Shown here: piece after piece, positions 55,818-64,000 of the stretch | How the letters are laid out: every line of letters begins with the position of its first letter | Numbering within the stretch: the stretch's first letter is position 1 | Origin: Pirellulales bacterium | Lineage (GTDB): Bacteria; Planctomycetota; Planctomycetia; Pirellulales; JACPPG01 | DNA: 64,000 bases | NCBI GenBank assembly: GCA_035546535.1 | Contig: DASZWQ010000061.1 | Coordinates: 1 to 64,000 of the forward strand | Direction: 5' to 3' | Notes under the pieces: model-generated | Told to the model about the DNA's origin: nothing | What the model saw: the letters and a program-made list of their open reading frames with translations, nothing else | Databases searched by the model: none | Program-made: the position numbers and the translations under genes

Positions 55818-58800
55818 ATGCCGCATCCGCTCGAGCAGAAACTCGCGCGAATCCGCCGTCGTGCGCGGCAATTCGTCCTCGCCAAGGCGATTGCACGCAG
55901 CGTGACCCTGGTGCTCGTGGCCGGGCTGGCGCTGGCGGCCCTCGACGCCTTGTTTCATTATCACGACCGCGGTTTGCGGGCCATCTCTTCGCTGGCGCTG
56001 CTCTCCGCCATCACTGTGGCCGGCCGGCGCGTCTGGCGCACGCTGCGCGACAGCCGGTCCGGCAACGTGCAAATCGCGCAAAGGTTGGAACGGCTCTTTC
56101 CCACCCTGCGCGGACGTTTGGCCAGCGCCGTCGAATTCTCGCGCGAGCCGGCCGACGATCCCCTGGCGGGCTCAGTGGAACTGCGCCGCGAAGTCATTCG
56201 TGATGCCACCTGCGCCGTCGAGAAACTGGACCTGTCCTTGGCGCTCGACGACCGTCCGGCGCGCCGCGCGCTGTACGGTTTGGGTGGCGTCGCGGCGATC
56301 GTGGCGTTGCTCTCTGTCGCCGCGGGCCCGAGCTCTCGCATTGCTGCCCGGCGCTTGCTCAACCCGCTGAGCGACGTCGAATGGCCGCGTACGCACCAGT
56401 TGGCGATACTCAATCCCGTCGAACGCCTGCCCCACGGCCAGTCGTTCGAGGTCGAGGTCGTCGATCAGGGTTCGAGCATGCCGCCGGACGACGTGGTGAT
56501 GCACTATCGTTTTCCCAGCGCCGATGGCGAAATCGTCGAAGAGACCGAACCGCTCAAATCGCTGGGGGGGCCGATGCTGGCGCGCCGCGAAGGAGTCGAG
56601 CGCTCTTTCGAGTATCGCGCCGTGGGAGGGGACGATTACACGATGCCCTGGATCGCGCTTGCGGTCGTCGAGCCGCCGGCCGTGCGTGGTTCGTCCCTGA
56701 TGTTGCACTTCCCCGGCTATACCGGTTGGCAGCCGCGCGCGAGCGAAGCCAACATTCGAGCGCTCGCAGGAACCAAAGTGGCGGTCAATGCCACGTTTAC
56801 GAAGCCGCTCGCCGAAGCGGCCTTGCAACTGGACGACGACGCGGAGATTCCGGCCACGATTCGCGCCGACGGTTACGCGGGCTCGATCGCCCCGGATGCC
56901 GATACGCCGTTCGAGATTCGCACGTCCGGGGCCTATTCGTTCCTGCTGACGGACCGCGAGGGGTTTCATAACGCCGCGGCGACGAAATATGAGATTCGCG
57001 CCGTGCCCGACGCTCCGCCGACGGTCGAGGTCGTGCAGCCGAAGGCGAACCTTTTCGTCACACCCGACGCCGCGATCACGCTCAGCGTTCGCGCCGGCGA
57101 CGATCTGGCGGTCCGCCGCGTGTCGCTCGATTTCCTGCGCAGCGACAAGTCGGATACCGGTGAAGAATCGCTCGAGTTGCTCGCGGGACCGGACGTGGTG
57201 ACGGCCGAACTGGCCACGGCCTCGGCCGCCGAGGGATTTGCCGGCGACCATCACGAGATCTCTTACCAGTGGCAGCTCGCGCCGCTGGGGCTGGCCCCTG
57301 GCACGCAGGTCTCCTTTCACGCTTCGGCTGTTGACTATGCAGGCCAGGCGGGGCAAAGCCTGCCGCGGCGATTGACGATCGTTTCGGCCGAAGAAGTTCA
57401 AGACCGACTTGCCGATCGGCAGACGGTCATCTTCAACGAGCTGTCGCGCGTCCGCGAGCTCGAGCAATCGGCGCGCTCGCACGTCTCGGGGCTGCAGGTG
57501 CAGCTCGACCAGACCGGGCAGCTGAAGAAAACCGACATCGATACCTTGCAGGGCGCTAGCCTGAATCAGCAGCAAGTCGAACGCGAGCTGACGAATGACC
57601 ACGAAGGATTGCGCGGTCAGATCAACGACTTGCTGGATGAGCTGAGCATCAACAAGATCGACGGTCCCGATACTCAGCGACAGATGCAAGACCTGCTCGA
57701 CCGGTTGTCGCGACTGGCGGCCGGCCCCTTGCCCGACGCCTCGCGCCATTTGTCCGCGGCGGCGAAAGCAGCGCAGGCGGAGTTTCCCGAATCGGATCAG
57801 CATGCACGCGACCGCAGCACCGCTCAAACGCCGCTCGAAGATGCTGCCAAGGCTCAGGATGAAGTTATCGATGCCTTGTCGCGCATGCTCGACGACATGA
57901 AGCAATGGGTCAGCTTCCGGCATTTCCACCGCGAAGTCGGCCAGGTGGCGAAGGCGCAAGAGGAACTCTTGGAACAGACCGCTGCGCTCGGCCAGCAAAC
58001 ACTTTCGCGGGCGTTCGAAGATCTCGATCCGCAGCAGCGTGCCGATCTGCAAAAGCTCGCGCAGCGGCAACTGGAGCTGGCGCGCCGCGTGGATCGCATT
58101 GAACAGCAAATGGATGATTCGGTCGCGACGGCTCGCCAGGAGGATCCCATAGCCGCCGACAGCATGGCCGACGCGCTGGCACACGCGCGCGAGCAAGGAC
58201 TGTCGGAACAGATGCGCCAAGCCGGGCGCGGCGTCGAACAGAACCGGATCGGCCAGGCTCAGCAGGCTCAGCGGCGAAGTGCCGACGATCTGCGCGAATT
58301 GTTGGACATTCTTTCCAGCCGGCGCGAAAACGAGCTGGGACGGCTCGTCAAAAAATTGCGCGAAGCCGAGAAAGATCTCGAGCGAATGGCGGCCGAGCAA
58401 GAGGGGCTGCGAAAGAAGATCCGCGAAGCCGAAAAGCGGCCCGAGGCCGAGCGCCGCCGCGAGCTCGAACGCCTGGCGCGGCAAGAAAGAAAACTGCAAG
58501 AAGAGGCCGATCGCTTGGCGCGCAAGCTCGATCGGCTGCAAGCCGAACAAGCCGGCACGCAGCTGGGCAAAGCCGCCGGACAGATGGGACAGTCGGCCGA
58601 TAGTGGCACGGCCGGCGATGCTGGCTCGGCCGCCGAACAGGCTGAAGCAGCGAAGAAAGACCTGGAAGACGCCCAGCGTGAGCTGGCCGCCAAGCGCCGA
58701 GAAGCCGAAAGTGATCTGGCCCAGGAGCAATTGGCCCGCATCGAGGATGCCATCGACAGCTTGCACGAGCGCCAGCAAAAAATGGTGGGCGAAACCGTGC

Positions 58801-59468
58801 ATTACCAATTGAGGCAGTCCGAACGTGGACAGTTAACGCGCGCCGAAGCGGCCGGTGTGCGCGAGCTGGCCCGCACGCAATTGGCATTGCGGGATGAAAT
58901 GCAGGAATTGGCCAAGACGCTCGCCGGCGCCGAGGTTTTTCAATTTGTTTTGGATCTGGCTGGGCAAGACATGGGGCAAGCGGCCGAGCGGCTCGATCGC
59001 CGCGACATCGGCGACGAAACCGTACGCATCGAGAATAGCGCCGTCAGCCGAATTACGCAGCTCAAAGACGCGTTGGCCAACGACGACTCGTCGCCCGCGG
59101 AAAACGGCGGGCAAGACGAGGCAGGGCAGGAGGACGGCGGCGGAGAAGGGGCCGGAGAAGGACCCTCGAAGCGTGCGCGCCGCTCGCTTGCGGAGCTCAA
59201 GCTGCTGAAATCGATCCAGGAAGAGCTCAATACTCGCACCGCCGCCCTGGCCGAGTCGCGGCGGCAATCGTCGCAGGCCACCGCGGAGCAAGAAGCCGAG
59301 TACGGAAAACTCAGCCGCGAGCAAGGGCGGCTGGCCGACCTGGTGACGAACATGATGCAAACGGACGACCATCGTCCCGAGGATGATCCCAACCACTTGC
59401 CGGACATTCGGCAAGCGGGGGACGCGCCCGCCGAAATCCCCGAGCGGACACCGAAGGAGCTACCATGA
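55818..59468 (+). CDS. Large DUF4175-like coiled-coil membrane protein
   Basis: A 1216-residue protein. Two helices lie at about 28-46 and 56-70. Beta-rich extracytoplasmic domains occupy about 150-520. From about 540 to the end lies a very long charged coiled coil rich in Glu, Arg, Ala and Gln (for example RRRELERLARQERKLQEEA). It resembles DUF4175/TIGR02302-type proteins; the function is unknown. GAGGA nine bases before the ATG supports the start. Its stop overlaps the next gene by four bases. It could span the periplasm or organise a surface layer, but that is speculation. Confidence 0.78.
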   Translation: MPHPLEQKLARIRRRARQFVLAKAIARSVTLVLVAGLALAALDALFHYHDRGLRAISSLALLSAITVAGRRVWRTLRDSRSGNVQIAQRLERLFPTLRGRLASAVEFSREPADDPLAGSVELRREVIRDATCAVEKLDLSLALDDRPARRALYGLGGVAAIVALLSVAAGPSSRIAARRLLNPLSDVEWPRTHQLAILNPVERLPHGQSFEVEVVDQGSSMPPDDVVMHYRFPSADGEIVEETEPLKSLGGPMLARREGVERSFEYRAVGGDDYTMPWIALAVVEPPAVRGSSLMLHFPGYTGWQPRASEANIRALAGTKVAVNATFTKPLAEAALQLDDDAEIPATIRADGYAGSIAPDADTPFEIRTSGAYSFLLTDREGFHNAAATKYEIRAVPDAPPTVEVVQPKANLFVTPDAAITLSVRAGDDLAVRRVSLDFLRSDKSDTGEESLELLAGPDVVTAELATASAAEGFAGDHHEISYQWQLAPLGLAPGTQVSFHASAVDYAGQAGQSLPRRLTIVSAEEVQDRLADRQTVIFNELSRVRELEQSARSHVSGLQVQLDQTGQLKKTDIDTLQGASLNQQQVERELTNDHEGLRGQINDLLDELSINKIDGPDTQRQMQDLLDRLSRLAAGPLPDASRHLSAAAKAAQAEFPESDQHARDRSTAQTPLEDAAKAQDEVIDALSRMLDDMKQWVSFRHFHREVGQVAKAQEELLEQTAALGQQTLSRAFEDLDPQQRADLQKLAQRQLELARRVDRIEQQMDDSVATARQEDPIAADSMADALAHAREQGLSEQMRQAGRGVEQNRIGQAQQAQRRSADDLRELLDILSSRRENELGRLVKKLREAEKDLERMAAEQEGLRKKIREAEKRPEAERRRELERLARQERKLQEEADRLARKLDRLQAEQAGTQLGKAAGQMGQSADSGTAGDAGSAAEQAEAAKKDLEDAQRELAAKRREAESDLAQEQLARIEDAIDSLHERQQKMVGETVHYQLRQSERGQLTRAEAAGVRELARTQLALRDEMQELAKTLAGAEVFQFVLDLAGQDMGQAAERLDRRDIGDETVRIENSAVSRITQLKDALANDDSSPAENGGQDEAGQEDGGGEGAGEGPSKRARRSLAELKLLKSIQEELNTRTAALAESRRQSSQATAEQEAEYGKLSREQGRLADLVTNMMQTDDHRPEDDPNHLPDIRQAGDAPAEIPERTPKELP

Positions 59469-60325
59469 CGTTCTGGCACAGCGCGAGAACCTGCGCGGCT
59501 TTCCTCCTGATGGTCATCGCGGCAATCGCGCTGGTCTCGGCAGTTTCTTCAGCGCGCGCGGGCGAAGCCGAGGAAGCCCCTTCCACGGCCAAAGACAAAG
59601 ACAAAGACAAAGACTCTTCCCGCGGCGAGCGATCGGCACTCGATGAAGAGTTGCTCAAGGACCTGGGTCCCGATCCACTCGAGAAAGAACTGGAAGGCGA
59701 AATGCCCGCTGCCAAGAAGGATAAAGCCAAGAACGAGGCAGACCCGAAAGAGACAGACGACAAGCGCAACCCACGCGATCAGGAGTTGCTCAAAGGGCTT
59801 GGTGATGGCGAAGACCTGGGCGAGGCCGGGGCAAACGACCCGTTGGGTCGATTGAGCCGCGCGATGCGCGACGTCGAGGCCTTGATCGCGCGCCAGCAGG
59901 CCGACCAGGACACGATCGCCAGGCAGGAGAAGATCATTCGTCAACTCAACGAGCTCATTCGCCAGGCACAGAAGCAAGGTCAAAACAGCGGCCAATCTTC
60001 AAGCGGAGGCAACAGTGGCAAGGGAGCCAATCAGGCGACGAAGCGCCGCGAGTCGTCGCAGCCGGAGCGGCGCATGGCAGCCGCGGACGACGCAGCTAGC
60101 GAGGCACCGGCACGGCAAAGCTCGAAGAGCATGCGCGAGCGACGAGCCGAGAAACCCGACATGGCCGACATGCGCGATGTGCTCAAAGGGGTGTGGGGAC
60201 AGCTTCCCGAGCGTCAACGGGAACAAATGCTACAATCGTACGAAGAGCAATTCCTGCCTAAATACGAGCAACTGATCGCCGATTATTTCCGCTCGTTGAC
60301 CGAGGAGGAGCCACGCAAGCCGTAA
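59465..60325 (+). CDS. Exported charged low-complexity protein
   Basis: A 286-residue protein of unknown family. It has a signal peptide (cleavage near ARA-GE), a KDKDKDKD run, long Asp/Glu/Lys stretches, a short coiled coil (ALIARQQADQDTIARQEK), a Gln/Ser/Gly/Asn-rich linker, and a conserved-looking C terminus (DVLKGVWGQLPERQREQM). That end resembles a short motif seen in partners of planctomycete vWA clusters, though I cannot confirm this. It overlaps the DUF4175-like gene (ATGA), so the two are likely partners. Confidence 0.75.
   Translation: MTFWHSARTCAAFLLMVIAAIALVSAVSSARAGEAEEAPSTAKDKDKDKDSSRGERSALDEELLKDLGPDPLEKELEGEMPAAKKDKAKNEADPKETDDKRNPRDQELLKGLGDGEDLGEAGANDPLGRLSRAMRDVEALIARQQADQDTIARQEKIIRQLNELIRQAQKQGQNSGQSSSGGNSGKGANQATKRRESSQPERRMAAADDAASEAPARQSSKSMRERRAEKPDMADMRDVLKGVWGQLPERQREQMLQSYEEQFLPKYEQLIADYFRSLTEEEPRKP
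59591..59614 (+). repeat. Hexanucleotide tandem repeat AAAGAC x4
   Basis: Four perfect AAAGAC units encode the KDKDKDKD run. Because the unit is six bases, a change in copy number would alter length without breaking the frame. Confidence 0.85.
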
Positions 60326-60390
60326 TGTGTCCGCCGTGTACGGGACCCATTTCACGGTACCTGGCCGTCGCTTCGGCAGAGAGGGGAAGC

Positions 60391-61497
60391 ATGCACGACT
60401 TTCGCCGGATCCTTTCCGTTCTGCTGATCCTGAGCATCTGCGCTACGCACGCGCCGGCGCGCATTGTGGCCGCCGAAGGCGAGGACAGCGGCAAACGCGG
60501 AGGCACCGCCAGGCGTGAAGCCGGCGTCAAACCCGAAGATAGCGCTGACCGCACCGGCGTCGAGCTGATGACCCCCGTCACGCTGCGCAGCATCGATCGC
60601 GGCCTGGCCTATCTCGCCAAACGGCAGCAAGAAAACGGCGCCTTGGGCTCGGGCGGCTGGAGCCACAACGTCGCCGTCTGCGCACTGGCTGGCATCGCGT
60701 TCGTCGCCTCGGGCAGCACGCCGGACGAGGGGCCGTATGGCAAAGAAGTCGCCCGGGCCGTCGACTTCATTCTTGATAATACGGGGGATGAGGGATTCAT
60801 TCACGTCAACGACGACACCGGCCACGGACCGATGTACGGGCACGGTTTCGCCACGCTCTTTCTTTCCGAAACTTACGGCATGACGCGGCGCCGCGACGTG
60901 CGCGAAAAGCTGTCCAAGGCCGTAAACCTGATCGTCGATACGCAAAACTCCGAAGGAGGTTGGCGCTATCAGCCGCAACGGCGCGATGCCGACATTTCGG
61001 TCACGATCTGCCAGGTGATGGCCCTGCGCTCGGCGCGCAATGCCGGATTGTACGTGCCGCATTCGACGGTCGATCGGTGTGTCGAGTACGTCAAGCGCAG
61101 CCAGAATGCCGACGGCGGATTCATGTACATGCTGCAAGGGGGCCCGAGCGCCTTTCCCCGTTCGGCGGCGGGCGTCGTCGCACTTTATAGCGCGGGAATC
61201 TACGACGGTCCGGCAATCGAGGGTGGGCTGACGTATCTCATGGAGAGCCTGCCGCGCGGCAATGTCTTGGCTCGCGACAGCCATTATTTTTACGGTCACT
61301 ACTATGCCGTGCAGGCGATGTGGCATGCCGGCGGCGACCGCTGGCGGCAGTGGTATCCGGCGATTCGCGATGAGCTGCTCGCCCGGCAGCGTGACGATGG
61401 CTCGTGGACGGACTCCATCTGCCCCGAATATGGCACGGCCATGGCGTGTATCGTGCTGCAGATGCCGACGAACTATTTGCCGATCTTTCAGCGCTAG
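60391..61497 (+). CDS. Exported alpha/alpha-toroid protein (prenyltransferase/squalene-cyclase repeat fold)
   Basis: A 368-residue protein with a signal peptide (about 1-29) and repeats of the terpene-cyclase-like toroid: GLAYLAKRQQENGALG, VNLIVDTQNSEGGWRY, VEYVKRSQNADGGFMY and LARQRDDGSWTD. The acidic DxDD motif of true cyclases is not seen, so a binding or complement-like fold is more likely than cyclase activity. GAGGGGAAG precedes the ATG. It lies in the same block as the vWA proteins, 65 bases after the preceding gene. Confidence 0.82.
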   Translation: MHDFRRILSVLLILSICATHAPARIVAAEGEDSGKRGGTARREAGVKPEDSADRTGVELMTPVTLRSIDRGLAYLAKRQQENGALGSGGWSHNVAVCALAGIAFVASGSTPDEGPYGKEVARAVDFILDNTGDEGFIHVNDDTGHGPMYGHGFATLFLSETYGMTRRRDVREKLSKAVNLIVDTQNSEGGWRYQPQRRDADISVTICQVMALRSARNAGLYVPHSTVDRCVEYVKRSQNADGGFMYMLQGGPSAFPRSAAGVVALYSAGIYDGPAIEGGLTYLMESLPRGNVLARDSHYFYGHYYAVQAMWHAGGDRWRQWYPAIRDELLARQRDDGSWTDSICPEYGTAMACIVLQMPTNYLPIFQR

Positions 61498-61509
61498 CTG
61501 GTCGCCACG

Positions 61510-62709
61510 ATGCTACGTTCGTCAACCATTACGATTTTGCACCGCGGGGGGCGCATCGGACTGTTGTTCATCGTTGCGCAGGTAGCCGTCGCGTATGCTG
61601 CCACGGTAATTCCTGCGACGGGCGCGCGCTTCGAGGGGCAACTGCAATCGGTGACCGCCGACGGCCAGGCGACGTTTCTGGTCGATGGCGCGCGACGTTC
61701 GATATCCCTTGGCGATGTCTCGCGGTATGGCGCACTGGTCGAGCCGGGTCAGGGAATCGAAATCCTATTGACCGGTGGCGGCTTGATCGTGGCTGACGCG
61801 GTTCATTCGGCCGACGAGGAGTTGCACATCGAGTCGGCGCTTTTCGGCGAACGAACGATTCCACTCGAATTCGTGGCCGGCGTCGTGTTCGATCCGCCGC
61901 GCGATTTGCCGGAGCGTGATCGGTTGATCGAGCGCGCGATGGATCACGCGGCCCGCAGCGATCGGCTGCTCCTCGCCAACGGTGACGAGCTGACCGGCAC
62001 CGTCGCGTCGGTGAGCGGCACGGCGGTCGGCATCGAATCGCAGGGGCAGAAGCTGTCTGTCGACCTGCCCCGCATCGCGGCCGTCGCCTTCGATCCGTCG
62101 CTGGCCGCCGCACCACGCGCGTCCGCCGAACGGATTCTCGTGGGCTTGCGCGATGGTAGCCGCTTCGCGGTGAGCGGCATCGTGCTTGGCGATAAGGAAG
62201 CCCAAGTCAAAATGCCCGACGGTGCGACGTGGACATTCCCTGCCGAGGCGCTTGCGTGCTTGCAGCCGCTTTCGGGCAAGGCGAAATACCTCTCTGACCT
62301 GACGGCCGAAGGCTATCGCCATTTGCCGTTTCTCAATCAGTCATGGCCTTACCGGAATGATGCCAGCGCGACCGGCACGCAACTGCGCGCCGCAGGCCAT
62401 ACTTATGCGAAGGGAATCGGCATGCACAGTGCGGCGCGGCTGACGTACCGACTCGACAAGCGCTATCGCCGTTTCGCGGCCGAGGTCGCCCTCGACGATC
62501 AGGTGGGCGATCGCGGCGCCGCGACCTTCGGCGTGTATGTCGATGACAAATTGGCATGGAAGAGTGACATGATCCACGGCCGCATGGCGCCCGTGCCGGT
62601 TGATGTCGACGTGTCAGGCGGCAAGCGATTGAGCCTGATCGTGGAATTCGGCGACCGGGGGGATGAGCTGGATCGGGCCAACTGGCTCGATGCGCGGCTG
62701 ATCGAGTAG
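61510..62709 (+). CDS. Exported NPCBM-domain protein
   Basis: A 399-residue protein. After a signal-like hydrophobic stretch (about 15-30) come two related beta-rich repeats (LQSVTADGQATFLVDG; VSGTAVGIESQGQKLS), then a C-terminal domain from about 275. That domain carries YAKGIGMHSAARLTYRL and a final DRANWLDARL, the signature of NPCBM/NEW2 carbohydrate-binding modules. It may bind a surface glycan. It follows the toroid gene by 12 bases and closes the block. No catalytic domain is attached. Confidence 0.82.
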   Translation: MLRSSTITILHRGGRIGLLFIVAQVAVAYAATVIPATGARFEGQLQSVTADGQATFLVDGARRSISLGDVSRYGALVEPGQGIEILLTGGGLIVADAVHSADEELHIESALFGERTIPLEFVAGVVFDPPRDLPERDRLIERAMDHAARSDRLLLANGDELTGTVASVSGTAVGIESQGQKLSVDLPRIAAVAFDPSLAAAPRASAERILVGLRDGSRFAVSGIVLGDKEAQVKMPDGATWTFPAEALACLQPLSGKAKYLSDLTAEGYRHLPFLNQSWPYRNDASATGTQLRAAGHTYAKGIGMHSAARLTYRLDKRYRRFAAEVALDDQVGDRGAATFGVYVDDKLAWKSDMIHGRMAPVPVDVDVSGGKRLSLIVEFGDRGDELDRANWLDARLIE

Positions 62710-63240
62710 GTCGACCACGGGTTTACATCTGTTTAATCGCTTAGCATGTTCACGCCGCCGCGCGAGCCATTCTGGTAAATCTCGTCCTGTAACGCCCAAG
62801 GCGTCGAGTGAGTCAGCCCAGGCAACCAACATTATGCATCAACTAGCGCGGTGCCTCGCGCGGAATTTGGCCCCGGAGGGGCCTGGGCGTGTAGCCGTGG
62901 ACGCGAGTCCACGGTAAACGTTCTCAAAATAATCGTCGTAAGCCCCGCAGGGGCGACATTCGCTTGTCCGCTGAAATCGATGTCGCCCCGTCGGGGCTTC
63001 CCGCATTCTATGTGACGTTTTCACGTGGGCTTACGCCCACGTCTACACGAATTCGCCCCTGCGGGGCTCGAAGCCGTCGGTGTGAGTCAATGGCCGATAG
63101 CACCTGCGTAATGATCGTTGCCCTGGGCTAATCTGTCGCACACCTTCGGCGTGCGTCCCTCGAAACACAAGGCGTGAATTGCTGGGGCCCCGCCATGGGC
63201 CGCGTGAGCACTTCACCCGTGACCATTCATCGACAGCGCA
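62710..63240. other. Intergenic region with palindromes, no gene seen
   Basis: A 531-base gap. The central part (62869-63067) is dense in palindromes, described separately. A further hairpin with a TTCG-type loop lies at 63137-63155. I find no protein gene with a plausible start and ribosome site. Confidence 0.6.
62869..63067. repeat. Cluster of five palindromic elements
   Basis: Hairpins occur at 62869-62883 (GGCCCC/GGGGCC), 62895-62914 (CCGTGGAC/GTCCACGG), 62942-62954 (GCCCC/GGGGC), 63023-63042 (ACGTGGGC/GCCCACGT) and 63055-63067 (GCCCC/GGGGC). A 19-base unit beginning AAGCCCCG occurs at 62940-62958, inverted at 62981-62999 with only two central bases swapped, and again in shorter inverted form near 63051-63069. 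The pattern is like dispersed REP-type intergenic elements. Confidence 0.75.
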
Positions 63241-64000
63241 TTACGCGCCGTATTTACCCAGCCTGCCGGCGTTGGCCAGGGCCAGCGGCATCAGGTACTT
63301 CGCTTCGAACTGACCGAGCCCGCCGCGCAGGCATTCGCGTTCGCAGAAGGCTTCGGCCGAGTCACTGCGGCACACGTCGGACAAAAGCAGCGTCGGCACC
63401 GGATGCCAACTGTGCGTGCGCAACCGGCTGGGAGTGCTGTGATCGCCGGTGACGATCAACACCGTGGGGGCCATGGTCATGATGCGCGGGATGGCCGCGT
63501 CGAGCTCTTCGATCTTTTGCACCTTGGCCTGGAAGTTACCGTCCTCGCCCGTGCTGTCGGTGTATTTGTAATGCAGGAAGAAGAAATCGTAGTCGGTCCA
63601 GTTTTCGATCAAGAGCGTGAGTTGATCGTCGAGCGTTTGGGCCGATCCTGCCAGGTCCATGCCCACCAGCCGCGCCAGGCCCTTGTACATCGGGTAGACG
63701 GCGATGGCTAGCGCCTTCAAACCGTAAACGTCTTCGAACGCAGGTAGCGCGGGGCGCGACGAGAAGCCGCGCAACGTGAGCCCGTTGGCCTTCGATTGAT
63801 CGGCGAGCAGGGCTTGCGCTTGCTTGACGAATTCGGCGGCGACTTCGGCCGTCTTCGCGCTATCCGGGGCGCTGGCTTTTGGCGCCAATGGCGCGACGCC
63901 CGTCGCTTGCGGATCAGTATCGTGAACATTGCCGCCCAGGCCGGCGGCGCGAAACACAACCACGAAGCGGTGCTCCTTGACCGGCTCGACGAACACCTCG
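63241..64000 (-). CDS. apgM: Archaeal-type cofactor-independent phosphoglycerate mutase, partial
   Basis: The C-terminal 250 or so residues of a 2,3-bisphosphoglycerate-independent phosphoglycerate mutase of the alkaline-phosphatase superfamily; the start lies beyond the right edge. It interconverts 3- and 2-phosphoglycerate in glycolysis. Diagnostic parts are LHYKYTDSTGEDGNFQAK (metal-site Asp), then IPRIM, and TGDHSTPSRLRTHSWHPVP, with the Asp-His and later His of the binuclear site. The spacing is that of the archaeal family and not of GpmI. The partner glycolytic genes are not visible. Confidence 0.88.
   Translation of the reverse strand, partial: EVFVEPVKEHRFVVVFRAAGLGGNVHDTDPQATGVAPLAPKASAPDSAKTAEVAAEFVKQAQALLADQSKANGLTLRGFSSRPALPAFEDVYGLKALAIAVYPMYKGLARLVGMDLAGSAQTLDDQLTLLIENWTDYDFFFLHYKYTDSTGEDGNFQAKVQKIEELDAAIPRIMTMAPTVLIVTGDHSTPSRLRTHSWHPVPTLLLSDVCRSDSAEAFCERECLRGGLGQFEAKYLMPLALANAGRLGKYGA

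Noticed and set aside
56172-58808. A long minus-strand open frame opposite the DUF4175-like gene
   Set aside because: Low-complexity Leu/Phe/Arg translation that is the shadow of a coiled-coil gene; no start signal and no motif.

Overview
The window looks like a chromosomal segment of a planctomycete, probably close to the Pirellulales. This is inferred from gene content and not from a marker gene, since no rRNA or tRNA gene was found. The DNA is GC-rich. Much of it encodes paralogue families I associate with that group: MoxR/DUF58/von Willebrand A (vWA) clusters, a very long multihaem cytochrome c, Ala/Pro/Lys-rich protein tails, NPCBM and SMP-30 proteins, and an HU-like protein with a Pro/Lys tail. 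No CRISPR array, prophage or transposase was seen. All calls were made by reading; no database search was run.

Layout. Bases 1-6428 (minus strand) hold a tightly coupled operon: a TPR protein with an HExxH metallopeptidase motif, a MazG-like pyrophosphohydrolase, a membrane-anchored exported protein, an ABC ATPase and the first codons of the next gene. Bases 6575-10483 (plus) hold a Ppx/GppA-HD phosphatase, a small toxin-antitoxin pair whose toxin start looks broken, a methyltransferase and an esterase. Bases 10542-18328 (minus) hold an SMP-30 protein and a heavy-metal RND efflux cluster with a double-length adaptor and two His-rich exported proteins. Bases 18763-23748 are housekeeping and mixed genes: HU-like, M20 peptidase, STAS, purD and a D-glutamate cyclase-like protein.

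Bases 24177-45274 form the centrepiece, about 21 kb of co-directional respiratory genes interrupted once by an ABC exporter pair. First comes a b6f/bc-like quinol oxidase: a Rieske protein with an unusual repeat-bearing N-terminal tail, a cytochrome b6-type subunit that keeps the Cys used for haem ci, a 451-residue subunit-IV-like protein, and a 1490-residue octahaem cytochrome c in place of cytochrome f or c1. Then come two amicyanin-like cupredoxins, one of them a lipoprotein, and a dihaem c lipoprotein. The oxidase follows: coxB, coxA (A2-type YSHPAVY motif), ctaA, ctaB, a coxC with a large soluble insertion, and coxD. Last are a Sco copper chaperone and a DUF420 assembly factor. Read together, quinol electrons would enter the Rieske/b complex, pass through the octahaem subunit and/or the cupredoxins and dihaem lipoprotein, reach CuA, and reduce oxygen. 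Haem A synthesis and copper loading are encoded alongside.

Bases 45401-46519 hold small oxidase-neighbourhood proteins (a CPSC membrane protein, a DUF983 zinc-ribbon protein and a 56-residue membrane protein). Bases 46784-62709 hold a second large co-directional block: an exported PQQ-like beta-propeller, MoxR ATPase, DUF58, two membrane vWA proteins, a 1216-residue DUF4175-like coiled coil, an exported charged protein, an exported alpha/alpha-toroid protein and an NPCBM protein. Several members overlap by four bases, so the block is very likely one operon of a cell-envelope system without an assigned function. A palindrome-rich intergenic region (62869-63067) separates it from a partial archaeal-type phosphoglycerate mutase at the right edge.
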